Origin: Dehalococcoidia bacterium UBA5748
GTDB lineage: Bacteria; Chloroflexota; Dehalococcoidia; Dehalococcoidales; UBA5627
Direction: 5' to 3'
Length of the DNA: 29,961 nt
Assembly (NCBI GenBank): GCA_002419135.1
Contig: DIFM01000030.1
Location: 1-29,961 of the forward strand
In this document: piece by piece, positions 7,684 to 14,009 of the stretch
Position numbering within the stretch: position 1 is the first letter of the stretch
Layout: each line of letters begins with the position of its first letter
Notes under the pieces: generated by a model
What the model saw: the letters and a program-made list of their open reading frames with translations, nothing else
What the model was told of the DNA's origin: nothing
The model's database searches: none
Position numbers and translations under genes: made by a program

Positions 7684-8050
7684 TAATATCTCCTTTTTTC
7701 TCGAATAGTCCTTGTATACCATGAAATAGTTTTTTTGATGTTGCAACCACCCGTCCCCAGTTTATTATCAAGTGTATTATCACAATTGAAACGATAATTA
7801 TAGCTATCCAGGCATGTAAATCCACCCAGGTATCTCTTTGTAAAATCCAAAAAGTGCGGCCATTGTCACTTAACATAGCATTATTTATAATCAAGCACCC
7901 CGCGGGGTAAAATAATCCATAATATAAATCCGGAAAAGCCCTCAAATATAAACAGTATTAGCAGTGCTATCGATACTATATACTGTTCTATTAACTGCCA
8001 AACAGGCTTAACAAAACAACTTATTTTTTTAAGTTATGCTTTTGAATCAT
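7664..8050 (-). pseudogene. DUF4405-type membrane protein broken by two single-base homopolymer shifts
   Basis: Three frame segments join into one sensible protein of about 128 residues. It starts at ATG 8050 (MIQKHNLKK), changes frame at a run of seven T (8024-8030 on +) and continues as ISCFVKPVWQLIEQYIVS then a long hydrophobic helix ending WIILPRG. It shifts again at the run of four C at 7898-7901 and continues as CLIINNAMLSDNG and WVDLHAWIAIIIVSIVIIHL. Two transmembrane helices with histidines in the WxDLHxW and IIHLIINW positions are the DUF4405 pattern, a family resembling cytochrome b561-like haem membrane proteins. One added base in the T run and one removed in the C run would restore it. 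Either a real pseudogene or two sequencing errors. It heads the minus-strand operon, just before the thioredoxin-like gene. Confidence 0.7.
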
Positions 8051-8085
8051 AAAGACCCGCCAAAATATAAGTAATGTTATCCAAT

Positions 8086-8117
8086 TTGACAGCCCCTGCA
8101 TGGTTTGCTAATATAAT
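8086..8117 (+). promoter_or_regulatory. consensus promoter of the UPF0251/ORP-like cluster
   Basis: A perfect -35 TTGACA at 8086-8091 is followed by TAATAT (8109-8114, 17-base spacer) and by TATAAT (8112-8117, 20-base spacer). Either could serve as -10 box. Transcription would begin around 8120-8125, inside the palindrome described next. Confidence 0.7.
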
Positions 8118-8118
8118 A

Positions 8119-8134
8119 ATGAGCATATGCTCAT
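8119..8134 (+). promoter_or_regulatory. 16-bp perfect palindrome, candidate operator
   Basis: ATGAGCATATGCTCAT is a perfect 16-bp palindrome covering the expected transcription start of the cluster and ending 21 bases before the TTG start of the UPF0251 gene. This is the usual place for a repressor site. The downstream helix-turn-helix protein is the natural candidate to bind it (autoregulation), which is inference. I found no second full copy in the window. Confidence 0.6.
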
Positions 8135-8154
8135 AATACTTGAGGTGAAGAGAT

Positions 8155-8610
8155 TTGTCAAGACCGTTTAAATGCAGAAGAATAGCAAATGTGCCCGGGA
8201 TAACTTATTTTAAGCCGGCGGGAATACCGCTGGATAATCTGGAGGAAGTGACATTATCTCTGGAAGAAGCGGAGGCATTACGACTCAAGGAGCTGGAAGG
8301 ATTGGAACAGGAGCAGGGAGCTGAAAAAATGAATGTTTCACGCCCAACTTTTCAAAGGATTCTTGCTTCAGCCAGAGTTAAATCTGCCGATGCCATATTA
8401 AACGGCAAAGCAATTCGCATTGAGGGCGGCAATTTCGAGTTAGCGCGCAATCGTTACCGGTGCCGCGGCGGGCATGAGTGGGAAGTGAGTGGCATAATCG
8501 TCGCTCCCGCGGTTTGTCCTGAATGCGATAATACAGAAATTCAGCCTGTATTGTCTGCAGGATACGGGTGCGGCAGGGGAGGCCATGGAAGACATGGCGG
8601 ACGAAGATAA
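8155..8610 (+). CDS. UPF0251 (DUF134) DNA-binding protein
   Basis: A 151-residue predicted transcription regulator. It opens with the family signature SRPFKCRRIANVPG, then LSLEEAEALRLKELEGL and a helix-turn-helix EQGAEKMNVSRPTFQRILASA (residues 53-73, split here by function) like the DNA-binding region of sigma factors. The C-terminal part has Cys/His positions C103, H107, C121 and C124 suited to a zinc ribbon, and ends in a Gly/His-rich tail (RGGHGRHGGRR). The start is TTG at 8155 with GAGGTGA at 8142-8148, six bases upstream. It is the first gene of the cluster and has a palindrome in its promoter, so it probably regulates itself and the following metal-cluster genes, perhaps by sensing metal or redox state. 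Confidence 0.88.
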   Translation: MSRPFKCRRIANVPGITYFKPAGIPLDNLEEVTLSLEEAEALRLKELEGLEQEQGAEKMNVSRPTFQRILASARVKSADAILNGKAIRIEGGNFELARNRYRCRGGHEWEVSGIIVAPAVCPECDNTEIQPVLSAGYGCGRGGHGRHGGRR

Positions 8611-8659
8611 TATCGATTAAAAAGACATAAAAAAATTATAAAATATAAGGAGGTATATT

Positions 8660-8917
8660 ATGCCAGGATTTGATGGAACAGGACCCCGTGGAATGGGACC
8701 AATGACAGGAGGAGGAAGAGGATTTTGCGGAGTACCCGCAGCAAGGCCGATAGCCCGTCCCTACGGATTTCGTCGCGGCGCCGGATTAGGATACGGCTAT
8801 AGGTACACAAGTGCGGTGCCGGAGTACAACCAGGAGCTTGATTCTTTAAAAAACGAAATGCAGTCGCTTAAAGATGCGCTAAGCAGAATAGAAGCTCAGA
8901 TTGACAAGATTAAATAA
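8660..8917 (+). CDS. DUF5320 protein, copy 1
   Basis: An 85-residue protein. The N-terminus is the family tag MPGFDGTGPRGMGPMTGGG followed by RGFC (Cys23). The middle is rich in Gly, Arg, Tyr and Ala. The C-terminal 35 residues (EYNQELDSLKNEMQSLKDAL and onward) form a predicted coiled coil. Such proteins occur next to NifX-like and MinD-like genes in many anaerobes, but their role is not known to me. The ribosome binding site AAGGAGGT is almost ideal, suggesting high expression. A paralogue follows 40 bases later. Confidence 0.85.
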   Translation: MPGFDGTGPRGMGPMTGGGRGFCGVPAARPIARPYGFRRGAGLGYGYRYTSAVPEYNQELDSLKNEMQSLKDALSRIEAQIDKIK

Positions 8918-8941
8918 CCATATCTGAAAAATCCAGTATGG
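8918..8941 (+). other. intercistronic hairpin between the tandem DUF5320 genes
   Basis: CCATA at 8918-8922 pairs with TATGG at 8937-8941, with an inner CTG/CAG extension and an A-rich loop. It begins at the base after the stop codon of copy 1. There is no T run, so it is more likely an RNA stability or processing element than a terminator. Confidence 0.3.
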
Positions 8942-8957
8942 ATAAAGGAGGTGCGAC

Positions 8958-9209
8958 ATGCCGGGATATGATGGAACGGGACCCCGTGGAATGGGGCCGA
9001 TGTCAGGTGGAGGAAGGGGTTTTTGTGTAGTACTTAAAGAGGCGACAGAGAGTCGCTCGGCGGATGAGGGACAAAGTGAGGATTATACCAACCCGGTATC
9101 TTCCATATATGAGCAGGAAGAGGAAATAGATGCCTTAAAGAGCGAAATGAAATCGCTAAAGGATACTCTTATCAGAATAGAATCGCAAATAGCAAAACTA
9201 GCAAAATAA
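8958..9209 (+). CDS. DUF5320 protein, copy 2
   Basis: An 83-residue paralogue of the preceding protein. It shares MPGYDGTGPRGMGPMSGGG, the following RGFC (Cys23), and the C-terminal coiled coil EIDALKSEMKSLKDTL. The middle differs: it is acidic and polar (EATESRSADEGQSEDYTNP) where copy 1 is basic and aromatic. The two may form a hetero-oligomer through their coiled coils. The ribosome binding site AAAGGAGGTG is strong. Function unknown; the conserved ends and divergent middle suggest a scaffold or adaptor. Confidence 0.85.
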   Translation: MPGYDGTGPRGMGPMSGGGRGFCVVLKEATESRSADEGQSEDYTNPVSSIYEQEEEIDALKSEMKSLKDTLIRIESQIAKLAK

Positions 9210-9233
9210 TAAGGAATAAAAGAAGGAGTAATT

Positions 9234-9599
9234 ATGAAAATAGCCATTACCGCTACGGGAACTACGCTGGAGAACGATGTCGATTCGCGTTTCGGGCGTT
9301 GCCCGTATTTTATAATCGCCGACCCCGATACTATGGAATACGAATATCTTGATAATGCCAGTGCGCAGGCAGGCGGAGGCGCCGGAATAGCTGCCGCACA
9401 GATGATTGTAGAAAAGGGAGTGGAATCGGTTCTAACCGGCAACTGCGGCCCCAACGCTTATAACGTATTATCCCCGGCCGGAATCAAGGTGATTACCGGG
9501 GTATCCGGCAGAATCGCCGACGTAATAGAGGATTATAAAGAGGGGCGCTATAAAGAAAGTGCCGAAGCCAATGTTTCCAGTCACCACGGTAAAAGTTAA
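9234..9599 (+). CDS. NifX/MTH1175-like (dinitrogenase iron-molybdenum cofactor family) protein, copy 1
   Basis: A 121-residue single-domain protein of the family that includes NifX, the NifB C-terminal domain, NafY and the Mo-Cu 'orange protein' (ORP) of Desulfovibrio. It has the ribonuclease-H-like fold pattern with MKIAITATGTTLENDVDSRF, GRCPYF at 21-26, and GGGAGIAAAQMIVEKGVE followed by LTGNCGPNAYNVL. Members bind Fe-S or Mo-containing clusters without catalysing chemistry. The C-terminus ends SSHHGKS, a possible extra metal site. No nitrogenase gene is near, so a role in nitrogen fixation is unlikely; the company of two MinD/ferredoxin ATPases points to an ORP-like complex. Ribosome binding site GAAGGAG, well spaced. 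Confidence 0.88.
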   Translation: MKIAITATGTTLENDVDSRFGRCPYFIIADPDTMEYEYLDNASAQAGGGAGIAAAQMIVEKGVESVLTGNCGPNAYNVLSPAGIKVITGVSGRIADVIEDYKEGRYKESAEANVSSHHGKS

Positions 9600-9644
9600 G
9601 TGATTTTCAGTCATAGAAAAGATTAGATATTATGGGAGAATAAC

Positions 9645-10109
9645 ATGCCCCAAATGGAAAGGGGAGGTAAATATGTCTTCGGCTGGTCGCAGGTCAGTCA
9701 GGGCGGAGTCGTTGCTATTCCCTGTGAGGCGGTAAAGGAATACGGGGTAAATCCGGGTACGGAGGAAATCCTGATATACGGCAGCAAGAGTTCGGGCGGG
9801 TTTGTGATGGCGATAAAATTACTCTTAAAGCAGTCTAAGATGGGGAGTATTTTAACGGACAATCCCGACCTTGATAATGAACAAACGGAAGAAGGAAGAA
9901 TATTCGTCCTGAGAGATAGAAAATATTGCCGTAGCAGGGTCGGAAACAATAACACTTTAGAACTTAAACCGCAGGTGCTTGAAGCTTTCAATATCACACC
10001 GGGCGACGGGTTGCTTTCGGTAAGAGGCAGTTACATCGGACTGTCAATGATTTCAAAAGGGCTGATTGTCAAGTGCGCAAAAAGACACTCTGAATTGGAG
10101 TGTTTCTGA
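9645..10109 (+). CDS. protein with two AbrB-like repeats
   Basis: A 154-residue protein. Two segments have the shape of SpoVT/AbrB swapped-hairpin domains: GGVVAIPCEAVKEYGVNPGT with EILIYG after it (residues 20-46), and NNTLELKPQVLEAFNITPGD with LLSVRGSYIGLSMISKG after it (102-139). In AbrB-like DNA-binding proteins a similar 'xxIPxxxrexlgixpGD' pattern forms the dimeric hairpin; here both copies lie in one chain. It could be a DNA-binding regulator or a protein using the same fold for oligomerisation. It sits inside the ORP-like cluster 45 bases after the NifX-like gene. I do not recognise a named family. Confidence 0.65.
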   Translation: MPQMERGGKYVFGWSQVSQGGVVAIPCEAVKEYGVNPGTEEILIYGSKSSGGFVMAIKLLLKQSKMGSILTDNPDLDNEQTEEGRIFVLRDRKYCRSRVGNNNTLELKPQVLEAFNITPGDGLLSVRGSYIGLSMISKGLIVKCAKRHSELECF

Positions 10110-10142
10110 CAACAGCCGATAATTATCTAAGGAGGTGGAATT

Positions 10143-10340
10143 ATGCCAAGAGGAGATGGTACAGGCCCCAGGGGTGATTCATCACCCAGAGGCGGAAGAA
10201 TGGGAGGAAACCGTGCCGGAGCAGGGGCGGTAGGAAACTGTGTATGCCCCGGTTGTGGGACTAAAGTCCCCCATCAAAGGGGAGTTCCCTGTTACGATAT
10301 GAAATGTCCCAAATGCGGAAAGGGGATGGCAAGGGAATAA
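10143..10340 (+). CDS. small DGTGPRG-tagged zinc-ribbon protein
   Basis: A 65-residue protein. Its N-terminus MPRGDGTGPRGDSSPRGG repeats the tag of the two DUF5320 proteins upstream. The rest is a cysteine-rich module with C33, C35, C38, C50, C55 and C58 (VCPGCG and KCPKCGKGM), which should bind one zinc or an Fe-S centre. It lacks the coiled coil of the other two. The ribosome binding site AAGGAGGTGG is strong, and the stop codon is one base before the start of the first MinD-like ATPase gene, so the two are co-translated. Role unknown; it may be a partner for that ATPase. Confidence 0.78.
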   Translation: MPRGDGTGPRGDSSPRGGRMGGNRAGAGAVGNCVCPGCGTKVPHQRGVPCYDMKCPKCGKGMARE

Positions 10341-10341
10341 T

Positions 10342-11217
10342 ATGATAATATCCGTAGCCAGCGGAAAAGGCGGGACCGGTAAGACACTTATTTCCACCAG
10401 TCTCACCCTTTCCTTAAAATCCTTAAAAGACGATTATGATGTTATGCTTGCCGATTGCGACGTGGAGGAGCCGAACGCCTATATTTTTCTTAAACCACAA
10501 ATAGCGGGCAGCGAATTTGTGAACACCAGGGTGCCGGTTGTGGCGGAAGAAAAATGCACCTTCTGCGGGACGTGCGCCAGGGTATGTGCTTTTAATGCCA
10601 TTGCCGTTTTCGGTAATCACGTGCTTACTTTTCCCCAGTTGTGTCACGGTTGCGGCGCTTGCAGCTACCTTTGCCCCGAAAAGGCTATCACTGAAGAAGA
10701 CCGTCATATCGGTGTGGTGGAGTGGGGTGATGCCGGTAGTATTAAATTTGTACAGGGGATACTTACTGTCGGCGAAGCAATGGCTCCTCCGATTATCCGT
10801 CAGGTTAAAGAACATGAATCCGCTGAAGGTATTATTATCAGGGACGCTCCGCCGGGAACTTCATGCCCGGTAGTGGAAACCATCAGCGACAGCGATTTTT
10901 GTATTCTTTTAACCGAACCGACCCCCTTCGGTTTAAACGACCTGATTCTGGCAGTGGAAACTGTGAGAGAATTGAATATTCCTTACGGAGTCATTATTAA
11001 CAGAACCGGAGCGGGAGATGCCGGGGTTGAGGATTACTGTAAACAAGAAAAAATACCCGTTCTTATGAGGATTCCTCTGGATACCGAAATCGCCAGAATA
11101 TATTCGAGAGGCATCGCTATGGTCGATGCTATGCCGCAGTGGAAGAGCCGCTTTGTTCAGCTTTATAAAGAAATTAAGGAGATGGCAGATGAGAGAACTG
11201 GTAGTATTAAGCGGTAA
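10342..11217 (+). CDS. MinD-superfamily P-loop ATPase with inserted ferredoxin domain, copy 1
   Basis: A 291-residue cytosolic protein of the COG1149 type. The deviant Walker A is ASGKGGTGKTL (residues 6-16), the switch I region is DCDVEEPN (38-45), and the Walker B-like segment is RDAPPGTSCP (167-176). Between them is a bacterial ferredoxin insert with two [4Fe-4S] motifs: C72, C75, C78, C82 and C101, C104, C107, C111. Relatives include the paired ATPases of the ORP loci of sulfate reducers and, more distantly, Mrp/NBP35 cluster carriers. It may couple ATP hydrolysis to cluster or electron transfer onto the NifX-like protein. Its last 29 bases overlap the next ATPase gene. Confidence 0.92.
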   Translation: MIISVASGKGGTGKTLISTSLTLSLKSLKDDYDVMLADCDVEEPNAYIFLKPQIAGSEFVNTRVPVVAEEKCTFCGTCARVCAFNAIAVFGNHVLTFPQLCHGCGACSYLCPEKAITEEDRHIGVVEWGDAGSIKFVQGILTVGEAMAPPIIRQVKEHESAEGIIIRDAPPGTSCPVVETISDSDFCILLTEPTPFGLNDLILAVETVRELNIPYGVIINRTGAGDAGVEDYCKQEKIPVLMRIPLDTEIARIYSRGIAMVDAMPQWKSRFVQLYKEIKEMADERTGSIKR

Positions 11218-12052
11218 GGGCGGAACGGGAAAAACAAGTATCGTCGGCTCGCTGGCGGCACTGGCTGAAAATAAAGTGATGGCAGACTGCGATGTCGATG
11301 CGGCCGACCTTCATCTGCTTCTGAACCCATCCGTTAAACAAACAGAAGAGTTCTGGAGCGGGCAAACGGCTTTTATAGACAGTGAAAAGTGTACCAAGTG
11401 CGGTTTATGCGTAAAGCTGTGTCGTTTTGATGCCATAAAAAACTATAAGGTTGACCCGATAGCCTGTGAGGGTTGCGGTTTTTGTTCCCACATCTGTCCC
11501 GTCGAAGCTATTAAGATGCAGGATAATATGGCCGGTTATTTATTTATTTCCGATACAAAATATGGGCCGCTGGTTCATGCCAAACTGGGAATTGCACAGG
11601 AAAACTCCGGGAAACTGGTGGCAAAGGTGCGTCAAGAGGCTAAAAAGTTGGCTGCGGAAAGCGGGGCTGAGTACATTATCTGTGACGGTCCTCCCGGTAT
11701 CGGTTGCCCGGTGGTATCATCGCTTTCGGGGGCAAATATGGCACTTTTGGTAATCGAGCCTACTCTTTCGGGAATACACGATATGGAGAGGGTTATCGGT
11801 GTTTGCCATCATTTTAATATTCCGGCACTGGTGTGCATAAACAAATACGATATCAATGAAGAAAACTCACGTGAGATAGAACGATACTGTAAAACACAGA
11901 ATGTCGAAGTGGTGGCGAAAATCCCCTTTGATAATGTGGTCACAGAAGCGATGGTAAAGGGAATCCCTGTTGTGGAATACTCTGAAAGTGCCGTTTCGAA
12001 AGAGATAAAAAGCCTTTGGCAGAATGTTCTAAAATCTTTAAGCAGTAAATAA
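11189..12052 (+). CDS. MinD-superfamily P-loop ATPase with inserted ferredoxin domain, copy 2
   Basis: A 287-residue paralogue of the previous gene. Walker A is LSGKGGTGKTS (residues 7-17), then DCDVDAADLH (33-42), an insert with cysteines C68, C71, C74, C78 and C93, C96, C99, C103, and DGPPGIGCPV at 166-175. I chose ATG 11189 because AAGGAG (11176-11181) is seven bases upstream and the P-loop follows at once; a more upstream start (11126) would add 21 residues encoded inside the previous gene. The pair is divergent in sequence but keeps all cluster ligands, so a heterodimer is likely. The 29-base overlap indicates translational coupling and a fixed ratio. Confidence 0.92.
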   Translation: MRELVVLSGKGGTGKTSIVGSLAALAENKVMADCDVDAADLHLLLNPSVKQTEEFWSGQTAFIDSEKCTKCGLCVKLCRFDAIKNYKVDPIACEGCGFCSHICPVEAIKMQDNMAGYLFISDTKYGPLVHAKLGIAQENSGKLVAKVRQEAKKLAAESGAEYIICDGPPGIGCPVVSSLSGANMALLVIEPTLSGIHDMERVIGVCHHFNIPALVCINKYDINEENSREIERYCKTQNVEVVAKIPFDNVVTEAMVKGIPVVEYSESAVSKEIKSLWQNVLKSLSSK

Positions 12053-12111
12053 TACCCATTTTTGAAAGTTGTTTAATATAAAAATCAAAAATACAGGGAG
12101 TATCTTAAAAG

Positions 12112-12285
12112 ATGGTTAAAATAGATGAGCAGTCGTGTATGGGTTGCGGAGCCTGTACAGATGCCTGTAAGCAGAGCATACTGTATCTGGATGGCGGTGT
12201 TTGCAAGGTATCGGACCAGAGTAAATGCCAGGGTTGCGGAGATTGTCAGAGCGTTTGTCCGGCAGATGTGATTCAGATATTATAG
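12112..12285 (+). CDS. 57-residue 2[4Fe-4S] ferredoxin
   Basis: A very short gene, easily missed by length filters. The ATG at 12112 begins MVKIDEQSCMGCGACTDACK, and the second motif is CQGCGDCQSVCP. All eight ligands are present (C9, C12, C15, C19 and C39, C42, C45, C49), the two halves being separated by a short LYLDGGVCK hairpin, and the protein ends ADVIQIL. GGGAG at 12096-12100 is an acceptable ribosome binding site at 11 bases. Size and motif order are those of clostridial-type ferredoxins. Lying 59 bases after the two ferredoxin-insert ATPases, it is a likely electron donor or acceptor for them. Confidence 0.9.
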   Translation: MVKIDEQSCMGCGACTDACKQSILYLDGGVCKVSDQSKCQGCGDCQSVCPADVIQIL

Positions 12286-12366
12286 CGGTCGCAAAGTTTA
12301 AATTCGTCCTTACAAAAAGTCAGGACATCTAATGGTAACGGTAAGTTAGGAAATAAGAAATATACT

Positions 12367-12744
12367 ATGCAGGATTTAATCAAAGAATTCATGGCGCAAA
12401 AGAGATTTGCCGTAATCGGTGCCTCCGATAACCCCGAAAAGTACAGCAACAAAATAGTCAAAGACCTCAAAAATCGCGGCTACGAAGTCTTCCCCGTCAA
12501 TCCGAGGTTAAAGGAAGTAGATGGGCTGGTTTGTTTTAGCAGTCTTGCCGATATTCCCTGCAAGGTGGATGTGGTCGATTTTGTGGTGCCTCCGGCAGTT
12601 ACCGAAGAGGTTTTAAAGCAGTGTGTCGGGCTCGGTATTAGGCGCATTTGGTTGCAGCCTGGTTCCGAGAGCGAGGCAGCTATTGCCTACTGCCGTGAGA
12701 ATAATTTAAATGTTGTGTATAATGTATGTGTCATGATGAGCTGA
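12367..12744 (+). CDS. CoA-binding domain protein (YccU-like)
   Basis: A 125-residue stand-alone CoA-binding Rossmann domain like that of succinyl-CoA synthetase alpha subunits. The nucleotide loop is FAVIGASDNPEKYSNKI (residues 14-30), followed by FPVNPRLKEVDGL, VVDFVVPP and GIRRIWLQPGSES, with a terminal NVCVMM. Such small proteins are widespread, and their function is unproven. It follows the small ferredoxin by 81 bases and precedes the second NifX-like gene by 43 bases, so it is probably part of the same transcript. Nothing links it specifically to metal clusters other than this position. Confidence 0.87.
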   Translation: MQDLIKEFMAQKRFAVIGASDNPEKYSNKIVKDLKNRGYEVFPVNPRLKEVDGLVCFSSLADIPCKVDVVDFVVPPAVTEEVLKQCVGLGIRRIWLQPGSESEAAIAYCRENNLNVVYNVCVMMS

Positions 12745-12787
12745 TCAATAAAAAATTAAAACTATCACGAAGGAGAAAAGAATAAAT

Positions 12788-13183
12788 ATGAAGTTTGCAA
12801 TACCTGTAATAAACGGCTTGCTTTCATCGCACTGGGGGCAGACATCCGAGTTTATGATTATCGAAGTAAACAACAGTAAGCAGGTGGTCGGGAAAGAAAC
12901 CATGGTCGTACCGACGCATGATTGCCATGGGACTCCCTTAGCGCTGGCGAAAAAAGGCGTAAACGTTGTCCTTGCCGGCGGCATGGGGATGGGGCCGCGT
13001 TCGGTATTCGAGGGCAACGGAGTAGAGGTTGTGCTGGGAGTAAGCGAATCCGACCCGGAAAAAGCCGTTATTCAATATCTCGAGCATCAACTGGAAATCG
13101 GAGATAACGTCTGCCATCACGATGACGAGGCAAATCGCGGTCATGGTGAATGGCACCAGCAGCACCACGGCGATAATAACTAG
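12788..13183 (+). CDS. NifX/MTH1175-like protein, copy 2, with His-rich tail
   Basis: A 131-residue protein of the same fold as the gene at 9234 but of a different subgroup. It has MKFAIPVINGLLSSHWGQTSEF where copy 1 has DSRFGRCPYF, then THDCHGTPLALAKKGVNVVL and AGGMGMGPRSVFEGNGV. The C-terminal tail CHHDDEANRGHGEWHQQHHGD (from residue 109, here quoted in part) is rich in His, Asp and Glu and should bind divalent or soft metal. It probably holds or delivers a metal or metal cluster. It directly precedes an anion exporter gene and an Fe-S scaffold gene on the same strand. AAGGAG lies about 13 bases upstream of the start. Confidence 0.87.
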   Translation: MKFAIPVINGLLSSHWGQTSEFMIIEVNNSKQVVGKETMVVPTHDCHGTPLALAKKGVNVVLAGGMGMGPRSVFEGNGVEVVLGVSESDPEKAVIQYLEHQLEIGDNVCHHDDEANRGHGEWHQQHHGDNN

Positions 13184-13210
13184 CATTTTTTATTAAATAA
13201 GGATTAATAA

Positions 13211-13996
13211 TTGGACTTTATAACCATAATACTGCTCTTTCTGGCGGGTATTGTGGCTGGCGGGTTCGGCGGTCTTCTGGGAATCGGCGGCGGAGCTGTT
13301 ATGCTGCCCATTGTTCGCTTCGGATTCGACTTTTCGCCCTCTATTGCTGTCGGAACAACGCTGGTAGCTGTAGTGTTTACGGCGGTTGCCGGTTCATATC
13401 AGCACTGGAAAATGGGGCACGTCGACTGGAAATCGGTAAAATATATCGCTCCGGCAGGGATTGTCGGGGTTATTATAGGTTCTGTCCTGTTTTATTGGAT
13501 TAAAGATTATCACGAGCTAATCGATTTAATACTCGGAATTGTTTTTGCGCCCATTGCCGCCAGTATGATTTACGAGGGGCTGTTTTTAAGAAATAAACCC
13601 GACTTTCCCGGCCGGACAATGGGGGGTAATATCCCTCTTAAAGCCGGAATCGGCGGCGGTGTAGGTATATTTACCGGTATGTCGGGCTTGGGGGGCGGTT
13701 TTATAATGGTGCCGGCATTTGTCTACCTGCTGCGTTCGCCGGTCAAGATTGCCATCGGGTCGTCTATGGCTTCATTTGTGTGGTTTGCTACGGTCGGCGG
13801 AATCATTAAAATAGCTCAGGGTTTGTGTGATGTTCCGGCTGCGCTTGCGATGGGTTTAGGGGCGATCGGAGGAGCAATAATCGGAGCACGGCTCTGCTCC
13901 CGTATCAGACCGGCAACATTAAAAACAATATTCGGTTTTATATTTTTGTATGTATCTTTAAAATATATCTTCAGCTATTTCGGTATAACTATTTAA
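13211..13996 (+). CDS. TauE/SafE family membrane anion transporter
   Basis: A 261-residue membrane protein with about eight hydrophobic helices arranged as two related halves. The glycine-rich family motif appears twice: GGFGGLLGIGGGAVMLPIV near residues 17-35, and GIFTGMSGLGGGFIMVPAF near 154-172. TauE/SafE proteins move sulfite, sulfoacetate or other sulfur-containing anions across the cytoplasmic membrane. The start is TTG at 13211 after an AAGGA. Next to metal-cluster proteins, it could handle a sulfur species used or released during cluster assembly (inference). The stop codon overlaps the ribosome binding site region of the scaffold gene. Confidence 0.88.
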   Translation: MDFITIILLFLAGIVAGGFGGLLGIGGGAVMLPIVRFGFDFSPSIAVGTTLVAVVFTAVAGSYQHWKMGHVDWKSVKYIAPAGIVGVIIGSVLFYWIKDYHELIDLILGIVFAPIAASMIYEGLFLRNKPDFPGRTMGGNIPLKAGIGGGVGIFTGMSGLGGGFIMVPAFVYLLRSPVKIAIGSSMASFVWFATVGGIIKIAQGLCDVPAALAMGLGAIGGAIIGARLCSRIRPATLKTIFGFIFLYVSLKYIFSYFGITI

Positions 13997-14009
13997 GGAG
14001 CGCAATGAA

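Noticed and set aside
10342..12052. The MinD-like pair as cell-division or plasmid partition proteins
   Set aside because: The inserted ferredoxin domains and the lack of MinC, MinE or ParB partners point to metal-cluster or redox roles.
12286..12366. GTCCT...AGGAC inverted repeat after the small ferredoxin gene
   Set aside because: Only five base pairs without a T run; too weak to call a terminator.
9234..13183. NifX-like genes as evidence for nitrogen fixation
   Set aside because: No nifHDK, nifE/N or nifB is present; the family is broad and includes non-nitrogenase metal-cluster proteins.
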